Part shown: positions 24,346-31,170 of the stretch, piece after piece
Layout: every line of letters starts with the position of its first letter
How positions within the stretch are numbered: the first letter of the stretch is position 1
From: an uncultured Pseudomonadota bacterium
GTDB taxonomy: Bacteria; Pseudomonadota; Alphaproteobacteria; Rs-D84
Length of the DNA stretch: 31,170 nt
NCBI GenBank assembly: GCA_947306185.1
Contig: CAMZFU010000006.1
Location: 1-31,170 of the forward strand
Reading direction: 5' to 3'
The notes under the pieces: generated by a model
Databases searched by the model: none
Told to the model about the DNA's origin: nothing
The model's input: only the letters and a program-made list of their open reading frames with translations
Made by a program: the position numbers and the translations under genes

Positions 24346-25584
24346 TTAAATATTGACAATACCGTCGGCGAATTCGACGCTGACAATGTTATTTGCGTTT
24401 GTGGCTGATGAAATAATAGCATTGTCTTTGCCACGTGCAATTGCATATCCGCGTGCTAAGACGTTTTTGTAACCCAAAGAATTCAGCATTTGGCCACTGT
24501 GTTCCACTGCGCGGGTCAACATTGTCATCTTGGTGGTTAATATGTTGGGTATTTTTGATACTATTTCCATTTTATGACGCGCATCAGATATCTTTGCATT
24601 GATAATAATGCCCAATGTACGTGTTATGTCATCTATGCGTTGCGTATGTTCCATAACCATTTGGTGGGGACTTTTAATGGTGATACTTTCAATACGATTA
24701 CGTGTGTTTTTGATACGCGTTGTGAACGCAGAAAACAGCCGGTGCCCAAGATTATCTAATTCTTGAACCAATGATATTTTTGTCGGAACGACGGCTTCGG
24801 CGGCGCCGGTTGGGGTTGGAGCGCGGTAATCGGCGGCAAAATCAACCAACATCCAATCAGGTTCGTGCCCGACACCGGTTATAACGGGAATTTTACTGTT
24901 CGCGACGGCACGCACGACAATTTCTTCGGAAAATGGCAACAAATCTTCCAATGATCCACCACCGCGTGCAACGATGATAACATCAACATTATTCGCTTTA
25001 TTAAAATATTCTACGCCAGCGGCGACTTCGGCTGCGGCGGTTGTTCCTTGAACCGTGGCGGGATACAATATAACATGTACCGGGAAACGTTCACGCAGAC
25101 GATTTTGTATATCTTGGAACGCGGCGCCGGTTGGACTTGTTACCACGCCAATAGTCGTTGGTAGTTTTGGTAATGGTTTCTTGCGCGATTCATCAAATAA
25201 CCCTTCGCGTGCCAATTTCTGCTTGCGTTCTTCCAACATTTTTAGAATTGCACCCACCCCCGCCATTTCAATATCTGATGCGACCATTTGATAATTACTG
25301 CGTGCCGGATAAGTGGTAAGGCGTCCAGTGATAATGACTTCTAATCCATCGGTTAATGCAAATTTTACGGGTGTGCCGCGCCATATAATGACGGACATTG
25401 CAGCGCCCGCATCTTTAATAGTCATGTATATATGGCCCGATGTTGCACGTGTTATTTGTGATAATTCGCCACGAATTTTAATAACCGGAAACGCAGTTTC
25501 TACAACCTTCTTTAACAACGCGGACGCATCGGAAACCGAAAAAATCATATCAGGTTTAACAAAAGGTTCTGGTTGTGGTAACAA
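24346..25584 (-). CDS. xseA: Exodeoxyribonuclease VII large subunit
   Basis: A 412-residue XseA, the catalytic chain of exonuclease VII, which degrades single-stranded DNA from both ends in mismatch and damage repair. The N-terminal OB-fold (about 14-110) includes IKIRGELSQITRATSGHIYMTIKD and VIIWRG; the catalytic domain shows GVVTSPTGAAFQDI, IIVARGGGSLEDLLPFSEE and VITGVGHEPDWMLVDFAADYRAPTPT, which hold the conserved motifs. The C-terminal coiled coil is shorter than in E. coli. The start is a TTG at 25584 with AAAGGTG 7 bases upstream; an ATG 12 codons later would cut into the conserved N-terminus. No xseB is seen in the window. Confidence 0.95.
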   Translation of the reverse strand: MLPQPEPFVKPDMIFSVSDASALLKKVVETAFPVIKIRGELSQITRATSGHIYMTIKDAGAAMSVIIWRGTPVKFALTDGLEVIITGRLTTYPARSNYQMVASDIEMAGVGAILKMLEERKQKLAREGLFDESRKKPLPKLPTTIGVVTSPTGAAFQDIQNRLRERFPVHVILYPATVQGTTAAAEVAAGVEYFNKANNVDVIIVARGGGSLEDLLPFSEEIVVRAVANSKIPVITGVGHEPDWMLVDFAADYRAPTPTGAAEAVVPTKISLVQELDNLGHRLFSAFTTRIKNTRNRIESITIKSPHQMVMEHTQRIDDITRTLGIIINAKISDARHKMEIVSKIPNILTTKMTMLTRAVEHSGQMLNSLGYKNVLARGYAIARGKDNAIISSATNANNIVSVEFADGIVNI

Positions 25585-25603
25585 ATTAATTCACCTTTCT
25601 TTA

Positions 25604-26086
25604 TTATCTTAAGATTCCAACGGCCTTGGCAAAACGGTAGGGGGTATCTTTTGATGACAAACTAAACTGCGCCGGTGTCCCAAGTTCATATGGTACGGTT
25701 ATTCCTTTAACAGCAAACTGATCATATGTTATGTCAAAGAAAGTTCCGGTCGGTATGTGTTTCAGATAGTGATGATCCATTCGTCCGGCATATTTATCGC
25801 CATCTATGCACATCAATTGCCAATCTTTTATGCCAAGTGCTATTGCGAACGAAACACTTGCAGCGTAGCAAAAACCGGCTGAATCATACCCAAAATCCCA
25901 TATGTCATTTTCATCAGTAACGAAAGTGTATTGCTTTACTTCGTCATGTTTGAATAATTCACGAAAAACACGAGTGTACAAAACTGCATCGTGGTTCTTT
26001 TTGGGGGACAACTTCAGTTTGTTAATTTGGTTTAACAAATTTAACGTCGCGTATTCGTAAAACTTTTGTTTTTCTTGACTGCTCAT
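25604..26086 (-). CDS. Cys-His-Asp protein, possibly YunG-like
   Basis: A 160-residue protein. A candidate triad can be read: Cys73 in GFCYAAS at the start of a helix, His105/His106 in DHHYL, and Asp118 in FFDITYDQF. The order C...H...D with a closing D-x-T-x-x-Q-F motif resembles YunG-type proteins of the papain/transglutaminase-like fold, but I rate that as a resemblance only. The start is uncertain: ATG 26086 has no good Shine-Dalgarno, and a TTG at 26122 would add 12 residues. It lies 19 bases upstream of xseA and 48 bases downstream of tsaD. Confidence 0.65.
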   Translation of the reverse strand: MSSQEKQKFYEYATLNLLNQINKLKLSPKKNHDAVLYTRVFRELFKHDEVKQYTFVTDENDIWDFGYDSAGFCYAASVSFAIALGIKDWQLMCIDGDKYAGRMDHHYLKHIPTGTFFDITYDQFAVKGITVPYELGTPAQFSLSSKDTPYRFAKAVGILR

Positions 26087-26134
26087 ACCGTGAATCGTAG
26101 CATAAAACCCATTAAAAATCAATGAAATGATAGA

Positions 26135-27265
26135 TTATAATTCGGTCAATGGCCAACGTGGACGTGGGGCAATTTGTCCTTGGACAATATTCCCGATTCT
26201 GTAATTTTCCAGACCTGCCCATGCAATCATTGCACCGTTATCGGTACACAGATTCATTGGTGGGGCGGCAAAAATCATATTATGCTGGTTGGCCAATTTT
26301 TCCATGGCGCTGCGTATCGCGCTGTTCTTGGCAACGCCACCGGCAACGACCAAAGTTTTTGGGCTTGCGTCACGCACAATTTGGCTTTTCATCGCATTCC
26401 CAAGGCGGTTCGTTATGCAGTCAACGACGGATGCCTGAAACGATGCACAGAAATCATTTATAAAATCGTCAGAGTAGGGGGCGACATGTTTTGATAAGAA
26501 TGTGCGTGCGGCGGTTTTAATGCCACTAAATGAAAAATCACAACCCGGTTTATCGCACAATGGACGTGGAAAATCAAACGCGCGCGGATTGCCCGCGGAT
26601 GCGCGTTTGTCAACAACCGGACCGCCCGGATACCCAAGTCCCAACATTTTGGAAACTTTATCAAATGCTTCGCCGGCACTGTCGTCCAATGTTTGCCCAA
26701 TCATTTCGTATTTGCCGACACCGCAAACCAGCAAGATTTGGCAATGCCCCCCAGATGCCAACATTAAAAGGTATGGAAAATCAACGTCTGTTGGGGTATT
26801 AGAATTGTCTGCCGCTGTTGCTGCAAGGCGTGGCACTAATGCGTGACCTTCCAAATGATTGACCGCAATCAATGGTTTTTTTGTGGATTGTGCAATTCCT
26901 GTGGCCGCCATCCATCCAATTAAAACACCACCAATCAATCCTGGCCCCGCGGTTGCCGCCACAACATCAATGTCATCAATGGTCATGTTTGCGCGTTCTA
27001 ATGTCTGTTTTATAACCGTATCAATAGCAAGGATGTGCGCGCGTGCCGCCAATTCTGGTACGACACCGCCATATTTCTGGTGCTCTGGTATTTGCGAATA
27101 AATAATATGCGATAATATATTCTTGTTAGAATCAACAATTGCCGCACTGGTTTCATCGCACGAAGATTCAATGCCTAAACACACGGTTGCACGGTTGTCC
27201 GCCACCGGTGCATTGCCTTTGCGTGGCCCAATATCCATTTTTATAAGTGTTTCGTTTTTAATCAT
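26135..27265 (-). CDS. tsaD: tRNA t6A threonylcarbamoyltransferase
   Basis: A 376-residue Kae1/TsaD ASKHA-fold enzyme that transfers the threonylcarbamoyl group to A37 of tRNAs reading ANN codons. Seen: CLGIESSCDETSAAIV (29-44), VVPELAARAH, ATAGPGLIGGVLIG, the metal-binding His137 and His141 in NHLEGH, LASGGHCQILLV and the C-terminal CTDNGAMIAWAG. The N-terminus is about 25 residues longer than the E. coli protein; I keep the ATG at 27265 because GGAAATAAAAA precedes it and it overlaps the end of the upstream gene by 8 bases. TsaD works with TsaB and TsaE, neither seen here, and uses the product of TsaC (5009-5578). Confidence 0.96.
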   Translation of the reverse strand: MIKNETLIKMDIGPRKGNAPVADNRATVCLGIESSCDETSAAIVDSNKNILSHIIYSQIPEHQKYGGVVPELAARAHILAIDTVIKQTLERANMTIDDIDVVAATAGPGLIGGVLIGWMAATGIAQSTKKPLIAVNHLEGHALVPRLAATAADNSNTPTDVDFPYLLMLASGGHCQILLVCGVGKYEMIGQTLDDSAGEAFDKVSKMLGLGYPGGPVVDKRASAGNPRAFDFPRPLCDKPGCDFSFSGIKTAARTFLSKHVAPYSDDFINDFCASFQASVVDCITNRLGNAMKSQIVRDASPKTLVVAGGVAKNSAIRSAMEKLANQHNMIFAAPPMNLCTDNGAMIAWAGLENYRIGNIVQGQIAPRPRWPLTEL

Positions 27266-27953
27266 TTTTTATTTCCAGCAGTATTATACCCAAATTATTT
27301 TTGTTTTCCACCATTGTGTTAATATATTTATCAAAATCCACATCAATTACGCGTTTTGCCCGACGTGATGCGTGACGCAGGCGTCCATCGGGTAACAGAA
27401 AACCCATATGCCGCACCGCCAAATCTGTGCCAATTTTATTGCGAATATATGCGCCGTCTATAACAAACAGAACAACCATTGGTTTGGTTATTTTTAGGTT
27501 ACGCGCATTTGTGTACGGTATATATTCCAAATCTATGTCGCGTGGTGCAAAATCAGTGTCTATATTATATACGGTTTGGAACCATTTTTTCTTGTCAACA
27601 TTGACATGGCGCACTTTTGTTTTGCCGTAATGCGCACTAACATTTTCAATCAAATCAGAATTGTTTTCCAGCCAATCTGTTTCAATGAAATGATTGCGTT
27701 TTAGTATATTAGGTGTGCCGTCAGCATATCTGATTTTGTTCAATTTATCGACGTCACCGTCGGCCAACACCGTTTCTACAAAAGTCATACAATCAAACGC
27801 ATCAAACCGTATTAGTGGATCTGTGTCGGGGGCAATTTCTTCGCCAAGGGGGTTATCTATATACGGAGCACCCAAATACTGTTCGCCCATATAATTACCA
27901 ATTGTATGATTGGTACATCCAAGTAAGATTGTAAATAATAATATCCGCCACAT
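27258..27953 (-). CDS. DUF1460 lipoprotein, amidase-like fold
   Basis: A 231-residue protein with a short signal peptide and lipobox LLGC (lipidated Cys13), so it should be anchored in an envelope membrane facing the periplasm. The mature part is DUF1460, a family of the NlpC/P60-like superfamily related to N-acetylmuramoyl-L-alanine amidases: GAPYIDNPLGE, then the nucleophile region FDAFDCMTFVETVL (Cys55), RNHFIETDWLENN, and VRHMGFLL with the likely catalytic histidine. A peptidoglycan-related activity is inferred. Start codon overlaps the upstream stop (TAATG), and its own end overlaps tsaD, so the genes are coupled. Confidence 0.85.
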   Translation of the reverse strand: MWRILLFTILLGCTNHTIGNYMGEQYLGAPYIDNPLGEEIAPDTDPLIRFDAFDCMTFVETVLADGDVDKLNKIRYADGTPNILKRNHFIETDWLENNSDLIENVSAHYGKTKVRHVNVDKKKWFQTVYNIDTDFAPRDIDLEYIPYTNARNLKITKPMVVLFVIDGAYIRNKIGTDLAVRHMGFLLPDGRLRHASRRAKRVIDVDFDKYINTMVENKNNLGIILLEIKND

Positions 27954-28264
27954 TAGATATTTTCTTTCAATTTAATACCCATAAAACACAATTCTGTGGC
28001 ATCGCGCACCGGCATGTCGGCAGAATCAGGCAATGTGGCCATTTTATCAACGCACGCGACCAACATTTCCAGGTTTGTATCGGTGGCGGTTAAAATCTTG
28101 ATGGCGGCGACACGGCGTTCCATTGATGCGGCACGCCAATCTTTTAATGTACTGGTTTCCAAAGAATTCGATTTACGTGGCATAGTTACAAAGGCAAATA
28201 CAACACCCAATAAAACACATATGCCAATGATAAACTTTAAGTATTTCTTGATAAATCTTTTCAT
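27953..28264 (-). CDS. Small membrane-anchored protein, 103 residues
   Basis: Not recognised. A basic N-terminus (MKRFIKKYLK) precedes one transmembrane helix (about 11-27, IIGICVLLGVVFAFVTM), after which about 75 residues are likely periplasmic, with a helical DWRAASMERRVAAIKIL segment and two cysteines (VACVDKM and ELCFMG) that could pair. GGGGG lies 6 bases before the ATG. It is coupled by TAATG to the DUF1460 lipoprotein gene and follows the DUF2155 gene by 21 bases, suggesting a shared envelope role. Confidence 0.75.
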   Translation of the reverse strand: MKRFIKKYLKFIIGICVLLGVVFAFVTMPRKSNSLETSTLKDWRAASMERRVAAIKILTATDTNLEMLVACVDKMATLPDSADMPVRDATELCFMGIKLKENI

Positions 28265-28285
28265 GTTATGCCCCCGTTGTATATG

Positions 28286-28642
28286 TTACTCACATTTTAC
28301 AACCCAAACATCGTATTCAGCATTTTGTACCGGATTATCCCCAGGATTGTTACGGTTCATCCAATTGCTGAATATTAAATCGCCATCAGATTTGCGTATT
28401 TCTGTAAATGCATAGAAATTCTCTGCATCAAACGGATTTGATTGCCGACAAGAACGTACCAAAATGGAAATCTTTTCAAATTCAACGGTTGTTCCAATTG
28501 GGGCATTTATTGTTTGTGTTTTGCCGGCGGCCTTGTTCATTATGCGCAATGTTGCCGTATTCCGTTCGGTGTATGCATGCACGTCGGATGTGCCCAATGC
28601 CATAAATATAAAACCGAATAATATGTAAAACAACTTCTTCAT
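28286..28642 (-). CDS. DUF2155 exported protein
   Basis: A 118-residue protein with a clear signal peptide (MKKLFYILFGFIFMALGTSDVHA, cleavage near residue 23) and a DUF2155 domain, a family found in alphaproteobacteria and of unknown function. Conserved features are ATLRIMNKAAGK, a central cysteine in LVRSCRQSNP, AFTEIR, LIFSNWMNRNNP and the closing YDVWVVKC; the two cysteines probably form a disulfide in the periplasm. I start at the ATG at 28642 because the signal peptide begins there and a promoter lies just upstream, which excludes the longer frame to 28735. No Shine-Dalgarno: the transcript is probably leaderless. Confidence 0.88.
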   Translation of the reverse strand: MKKLFYILFGFIFMALGTSDVHAYTERNTATLRIMNKAAGKTQTINAPIGTTVEFEKISILVRSCRQSNPFDAENFYAFTEIRKSDGDLIFSNWMNRNNPGDNPVQNAEYDVWVVKCE

Positions 28643-28649
28643 ACGATAT

Positions 28650-28678
28650 ATATTACCGCCACATATTGCGCAAGTCAA
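28650..28678 (-). promoter_or_regulatory. Promoter giving a leaderless DUF2155 transcript
   Basis: On the minus strand TTGACT (28678-28673), 17-base spacer, TAATAT (28655-28650), only 7 bases before the ATG. Initiation at the usual distance falls on or next to the start codon. Confidence 0.7.
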
Positions 28679-28703
28679 ACCATAAATATTTGTGTCCAAA
28701 AAG

Positions 28704-28730
28704 AAAAAATCCCGCAAACGCGGGATTTTT
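28704..28730 (-). terminator. rplS terminator
   Basis: AATCCCGC-AAAC-GCGGGATT with a T run on the minus-strand side (and A/T symmetric), 17 bases after the rplS stop. It separates the trmD-rplS transcript from the DUF2155 run. Confidence 0.88.
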
Positions 28731-28746
28731 AACATTCGTGTGCAAA

Positions 28747-29136
28747 TTACTTTGCATTTTTTTCTGCGGATGTGGCCGCCAAGTCTTCAACGATACGTGC
28801 CTTTTTACCAGACAGTTTGCGCAAGAAGAACAATTTTGCACGACGAACACGACCGATACGAACCTTTTCGATTTTTTCAATCGCCGGGCTATATAGTGGG
28901 AATTTACGTTCCACACCAACACCATATGATTCACGGCGGACCGTAAAGGATGCGGTGTTGCCTTCGCCACCGTCGCGTGCAATAACGACACCTTCGAACA
29001 ATTGAATACGGAATTTATCGCCATCTTTGATTTTTACATGTACGCGCAGTGTATCACCGGCCTTGAAGTTCGGAATATTTTTTCCTGCTTTTAATTTTTC
29101 AACATTTTGTTGGTCTATTTTTTTAACAATGTTCAT
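28747..29136 (-). CDS. rplS: 50S ribosomal protein L19
   Basis: A 129-residue L19, located at the 30S-50S interface. Recognisable stretches are FKAGDTLRVHVKIKDGDKFR, IQLFEGVVIARDGGEG, SFTVRRESYGVGVERKFPLYSP and VRRAKLFFLRKLSGKKARI, which follow the family throughout. The start overlaps the trmD stop by 4 bases (ATGA), so translation is coupled, as expected for the conserved trmD-rplS pair. A terminator follows. Confidence 0.97.
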   Translation of the reverse strand: MNIVKKIDQQNVEKLKAGKNIPNFKAGDTLRVHVKIKDGDKFRIQLFEGVVIARDGGEGNTASFTVRRESYGVGVERKFPLYSPAIEKIEKVRIGRVRRAKLFFLRKLSGKKARIVEDLAATSAEKNAK

Positions 29137-29822
29137 TTTTTGTTTTCCTTTATTAAGTCCGGACGACGTTGTTTAGTTATCTCGTCCGATTGTTGTTTCC
29201 GCCACCGTTCTATGTTGCCGTGGTGACCGGACAGCAGGACTTCTGGGACACTTTGTCCACGCCATACTGACGGGCGGGTGTATAACGGCCATTCAAGCCC
29301 CCCGATTTCGAAACTTTCATTTTCGGTGGATTCTGCACCACCGCCAAGCACATTATCTAACAGACGAACGCAACTGTCAACAAAAACTTGCGCGGCAATT
29401 TCACCCCCCGACAGTATGTAATCGCCAATAGATAATTCCATAATATTATACTCATCAATGACCCTTTGGTCAATTCCTTCGTATCGACCACAGAGCAGGG
29501 TAAACACCCGATTTTCGGCATCCGCGGTAAAATCACGCACCATTTTCTGTTCCAATCGCGGTCCGCGGGGCGAAAAATAAATAATTTGCCCCGGGTTTGT
29601 AATAGAATCCAACGCATCACCCAAAACGTCAGGCCGCATAACCATACCTGAACCACCACCGAATTGTGCGTCATCAACACTGCCATAATCATTTATGGCA
29701 AAATCACGGATGTTTATCACTTTATATGACCATATTCCATCGGCCAATGCACGACCAACCACCCCACCGCCAAGTGTGCCGGGAAACATTTCTGGAAAAA
29801 CGGTCAGTATATTAAAATGCAT
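29133..29822 (-). CDS. trmD: tRNA (guanine-37-N1) methyltransferase
   Basis: A 229-residue SPOUT-class enzyme that makes m1G37 in tRNAs and prevents +1 frameshifting. The trefoil-knot AdoMet site is visible in YFSPRGPRLEQ, LLCGRYEGIDQRVID and IGDYILSGGEIA; the C-terminal part has the tRNA-binding LLSGHHGNIERWRK. The start is the ATG at 29822, which begins one base after the stop of the upstream cysteine-rich gene, so translation is likely coupled; no separate Shine-Dalgarno is needed. Longer in-frame extensions run into that gene. The usual partners rpsP and rimM are not adjacent. Confidence 0.96.
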   Translation of the reverse strand: MHFNILTVFPEMFPGTLGGGVVGRALADGIWSYKVINIRDFAINDYGSVDDAQFGGGSGMVMRPDVLGDALDSITNPGQIIYFSPRGPRLEQKMVRDFTADAENRVFTLLCGRYEGIDQRVIDEYNIMELSIGDYILSGGEIAAQVFVDSCVRLLDNVLGGGAESTENESFEIGGLEWPLYTRPSVWRGQSVPEVLLSGHHGNIERWRKQQSDEITKQRRPDLIKENKK

Positions 29823-29823
29823 T

Positions 29824-30147
29824 TTAGTGGCCACCATTTTCTTTTTGACAGTTTGCACATATGTCTTCGTACACATTCTTATATGTCTTCCATAAAACTG
29901 GATGGGGTTCCACTATGGTAAGTTCCTGTACCCGATTTTTTGGAACTTTTACTATGATACATGGATCGCCATATTCCCCAAAACCCGTTTCTATATGGAA
30001 ATCATGGTCTTGCTTAAGCGTTACACACAATTTGCATTTTTCTAACGTCACACCCCTGGGACAGGTGCCTTTGGGTAATGAAGAGGCGACCAAGAATCCT
30101 GGGCCTTGGTCTTCAAAACTAACATAACCATATCTTTGTGGCATCAT
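29824..30147 (-). CDS. Cysteine-motif protein 5 of the trmD-linked set
   Basis: A 107-residue protein of no family I know. It has TCPRGVTLEKCKLC (28-41), a C-x8-C-x2-C cluster, and ends in a charged tail after ICANCQK, a second CxxC close to the C-terminus. The pattern C-x8-C ... C-A-x-C is shared with its upstream neighbours. The spacing suggests a zinc or other metal site, or a redox pair. It overlaps the upstream gene by 4 bases (ATGA) and ends one base before the trmD ATG, so its translation feeds trmD directly. Confidence 0.78.
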   Translation of the reverse strand: MMPQRYGYVSFEDQGPGFLVASSLPKGTCPRGVTLEKCKLCVTLKQDHDFHIETGFGEYGDPCIIVKVPKNRVQELTIVEPHPVLWKTYKNVYEDICANCQKENGGH

Positions 30148-30515
30148 ATTCTCCCTGGGTTGTTTTTACAATGATAACACAAATTGTGTGCTGTGTTAAC
30201 AGCCTCGCGAATTTTTTCAATGTCTATTTGTGGCGGAAAATTAAACAAGTGTTGCTGGTTGCACAAAAAATCTATAGATCTTTCTTTTGCGCCTTGTTTA
30301 ATAAGGTATTGGATAATTGCGCATTTGTACCCCGGTTGATTACATTTTTTGCAAAATACCAATGTTGCCGGGACGGCTGTTGCGTGCGAGCACCAGTTAT
30401 AGCGAATATCACGCAAGGTTATATCCGTATCACTTGAATACACATAAAATTCTTTTAGGTATCTTTCCATCGTTTTACCATGGTGGTATTCGTCACAGGC
30501 CATGTGTATCGTCAT
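30144..30515 (-). CDS. Cysteine-motif protein 4 of the trmD-linked set
   Basis: A 123-residue protein not recognised. Cysteines cluster as FCKKCNQPGYKCAIIQYL (C-x2-C-x6-C) in the middle and LCYHC ten residues from the C-terminus. It is the most divergent of the set by spacing and has extra histidines in the N-terminal part (MACDEYHHGK). It starts 3 bases after the upstream stop and overlaps the next gene by 4 bases. No signal peptide or membrane segment, so the cysteines are likely cytoplasmic and free to bind metal. Confidence 0.75.
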   Translation of the reverse strand: MTIHMACDEYHHGKTMERYLKEFYVYSSDTDITLRDIRYNWCSHATAVPATLVFCKKCNQPGYKCAIIQYLIKQGAKERSIDFLCNQQHLFNFPPQIDIEKIREAVNTAHNLCYHCKNNPGRI

Positions 30516-30518
30516 AAT

Positions 30519-30737
30519 TTATTTGCATCCACGGCATTGTGCGCATTTGGCCAACATGGTATTAATAACGCAAGAAAGTTGTTGTTCGTGCGCTTTGTCC
30601 CATTCAAGTAGTGTTTCATTGACCGTTGGACGTAATACAGTTTGTTCTTGTAAATATTGACGTACCGGGCATGTTGCCTCGGTCATATTTGCTGGACATG
30701 ATACATTAAGAATCTGCAAATTAAATATTGTACGCAT
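30519..30737 (-). CDS. Cysteine-motif protein 3 of the trmD-linked set
   Basis: A 72-residue protein with SCPANMTEATCP (C-x8-C followed by proline), a further cysteine in LSCVINTMLA, and the C-terminal KCAQCRGCK. I place the start at the ATG at 30737, 19 bases after the upstream stop and with a G-rich stretch (GGGGGCGA) before it; a start 23 codons earlier would overlap the neighbour. It is the clearest match to gene 2 of the set in the C-x8-CP and CAQC motifs. Confidence 0.72.
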   Translation of the reverse strand: MRTIFNLQILNVSCPANMTEATCPVRQYLQEQTVLRPTVNETLLEWDKAHEQQLSCVINTMLAKCAQCRGCK

Positions 30738-30756
30738 AATTGTCGCCCCCAATAAT

Positions 30757-30993
30757 TTAGAGTTGTTTACCGTTGGTTTTTGTATACGCAGTAAGGTTGT
30801 GTTCACGGCGGCATTGTGCGCATTGTGATAAAGCGATCAATGGATGATCTGCACCTTGGGATACTACGCGTATGGCCGGGCAGGAATTCTTTTGTACAAT
30901 GCCTTTGCATCCTGCTTCTTTGGATACTTCCTTATATGAAAAACGTTCTTTATAAATATCATATTTTACTTTTTTAGGATTTGATTTTGACAT
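30757..30993 (-). CDS. Cysteine-motif protein 2 of the trmD-linked set
   Basis: A 78-residue protein. GCKGIVQKNSCPA gives C-x8-C followed by proline, and SQCAQCRREH the CxxC, here followed by an 18-residue tail. The N-terminus is basic (MSKSNPKKVKYD). AAGGAAG lies 5 bases before the ATG. The gene begins 25 bases after the stop of the partial gene at the window edge. Function unknown; a four-cysteine metal site is the simplest reading. Confidence 0.75.
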   Translation of the reverse strand: MSKSNPKKVKYDIYKERFSYKEVSKEAGCKGIVQKNSCPAIRVVSQGADHPLIALSQCAQCRREHNLTAYTKTNGKQL

Positions 30994-31018
30994 GTTTACT
31001 TCCTTTTATTTTTTTATG

Positions 31019-31170
31019 TTATTTTGAATTGCAACATTGTGCACAAAGTTTTCTAAGATTGTTTTTGACGCGAGTGATTTCTTTTTCGGTTCCGTCTATA
31101 TTGATTGTTATAATATCTGTGCGTGATATTCCATAGACCGTTTCTTCATATGTGTGCGAAAAAGTTGGTT
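31019..31170 (-). CDS. Cysteine-motif protein 1 of the trmD-linked set, 5' end beyond the window
   Basis: I translated the right edge by hand: 49 open codons on the minus strand ending in RKLCAQCCNSK and a stop at 31019-31021. The CAQC motif near the C-terminus is the same as in the next two genes. The visible upstream part (YGISRTDIITINIDGTEKEI) has no cysteine; the C-x8-C part, if present, would lie outside the window. It is followed after 25 bases by gene 2. Confidence 0.65.
   Translation of the reverse strand, partial: PTFSHTYEETVYGISRTDIITINIDGTEKEITRVKNNLRKLCAQCCNSK

Overview
The window looks like a piece of an AT-rich alphaproteobacterial chromosome with the edge of a prophage at its left end. 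The lineage call is an inference from gene content: a TrcR/DUF1013 cell-cycle regulator, an alphaproteobacterial-type AddA helicase, a DUF2155 protein, a primary sigma factor with a long acidic insertion, and an N-terminally extended TsaD. A reduced, host-associated (for example gut) alphaproteobacterium would fit, but the sequence alone cannot prove that.

Region 1 (1-3.8 kb, all minus strand) is prophage: an unrecognised 241-residue protein, a ParB-fold/DNA-methyltransferase fusion, a DUF5681 protein in the small-terminase position, and a large terminase that runs off the left edge. Region 2 (3.9-5.0 kb) is a boundary zone of hairpins, short repeats and one small membrane protein gene with its own promoter and terminator. 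Region 3 (5.0-14.0 kb) is mostly housekeeping: tsaC (minus), then on the plus strand a hypothetical gene, a frameshifted GNAT gene, a small basic protein, rpsD, a SIMPL-domain protein coupled to a Xer recombinase, cysS, trcR and rpoD.

Region 4 (14.0-19.1 kb) is accessory. It holds a guanylate-kinase-like P-loop protein, an unrecognised protein, a scar made of two gene fragments, a family 2 glycosyltransferase with a SPASM-like cysteine tail, and a 638-residue membrane-anchored coiled-coil protein. The scar joins the 3' end of a copy of the coiled-coil gene to the 3' half of a copy of the kinase-like gene, so both families have been duplicated and rearranged here.

Region 5 (19.2-23.9 kb, plus) is a DNA-repair cluster: an AddA-type helicase, its RecB-type nuclease domain as a separate overlapping gene, and recN. 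xseA lies just beyond, on the opposite strand. Region 6 (23.9-28.7 kb, minus) is a compact run: a DUF2155 protein, a small membrane protein, a DUF1460 lipoprotein, tsaD, a Cys-His-Asp protein, xseA and a small hypothetical gene. With tsaC, tsaD gives the window two enzymes of tRNA t6A synthesis.

Region 7 (28.7-31.2 kb, minus) ends in trmD-rplS. Where rpsP and rimM normally sit there are instead at least five short genes, each ending in a C-terminal CxxC; four of them (the fifth is cut by the window edge) also carry an upstream cysteine pair. They look like a tandemly expanded, undescribed metal- or redox-binding family co-transcribed with trmD, and they are the most novel item here. I see no tRNA, rRNA, CRISPR array or insertion sequence.
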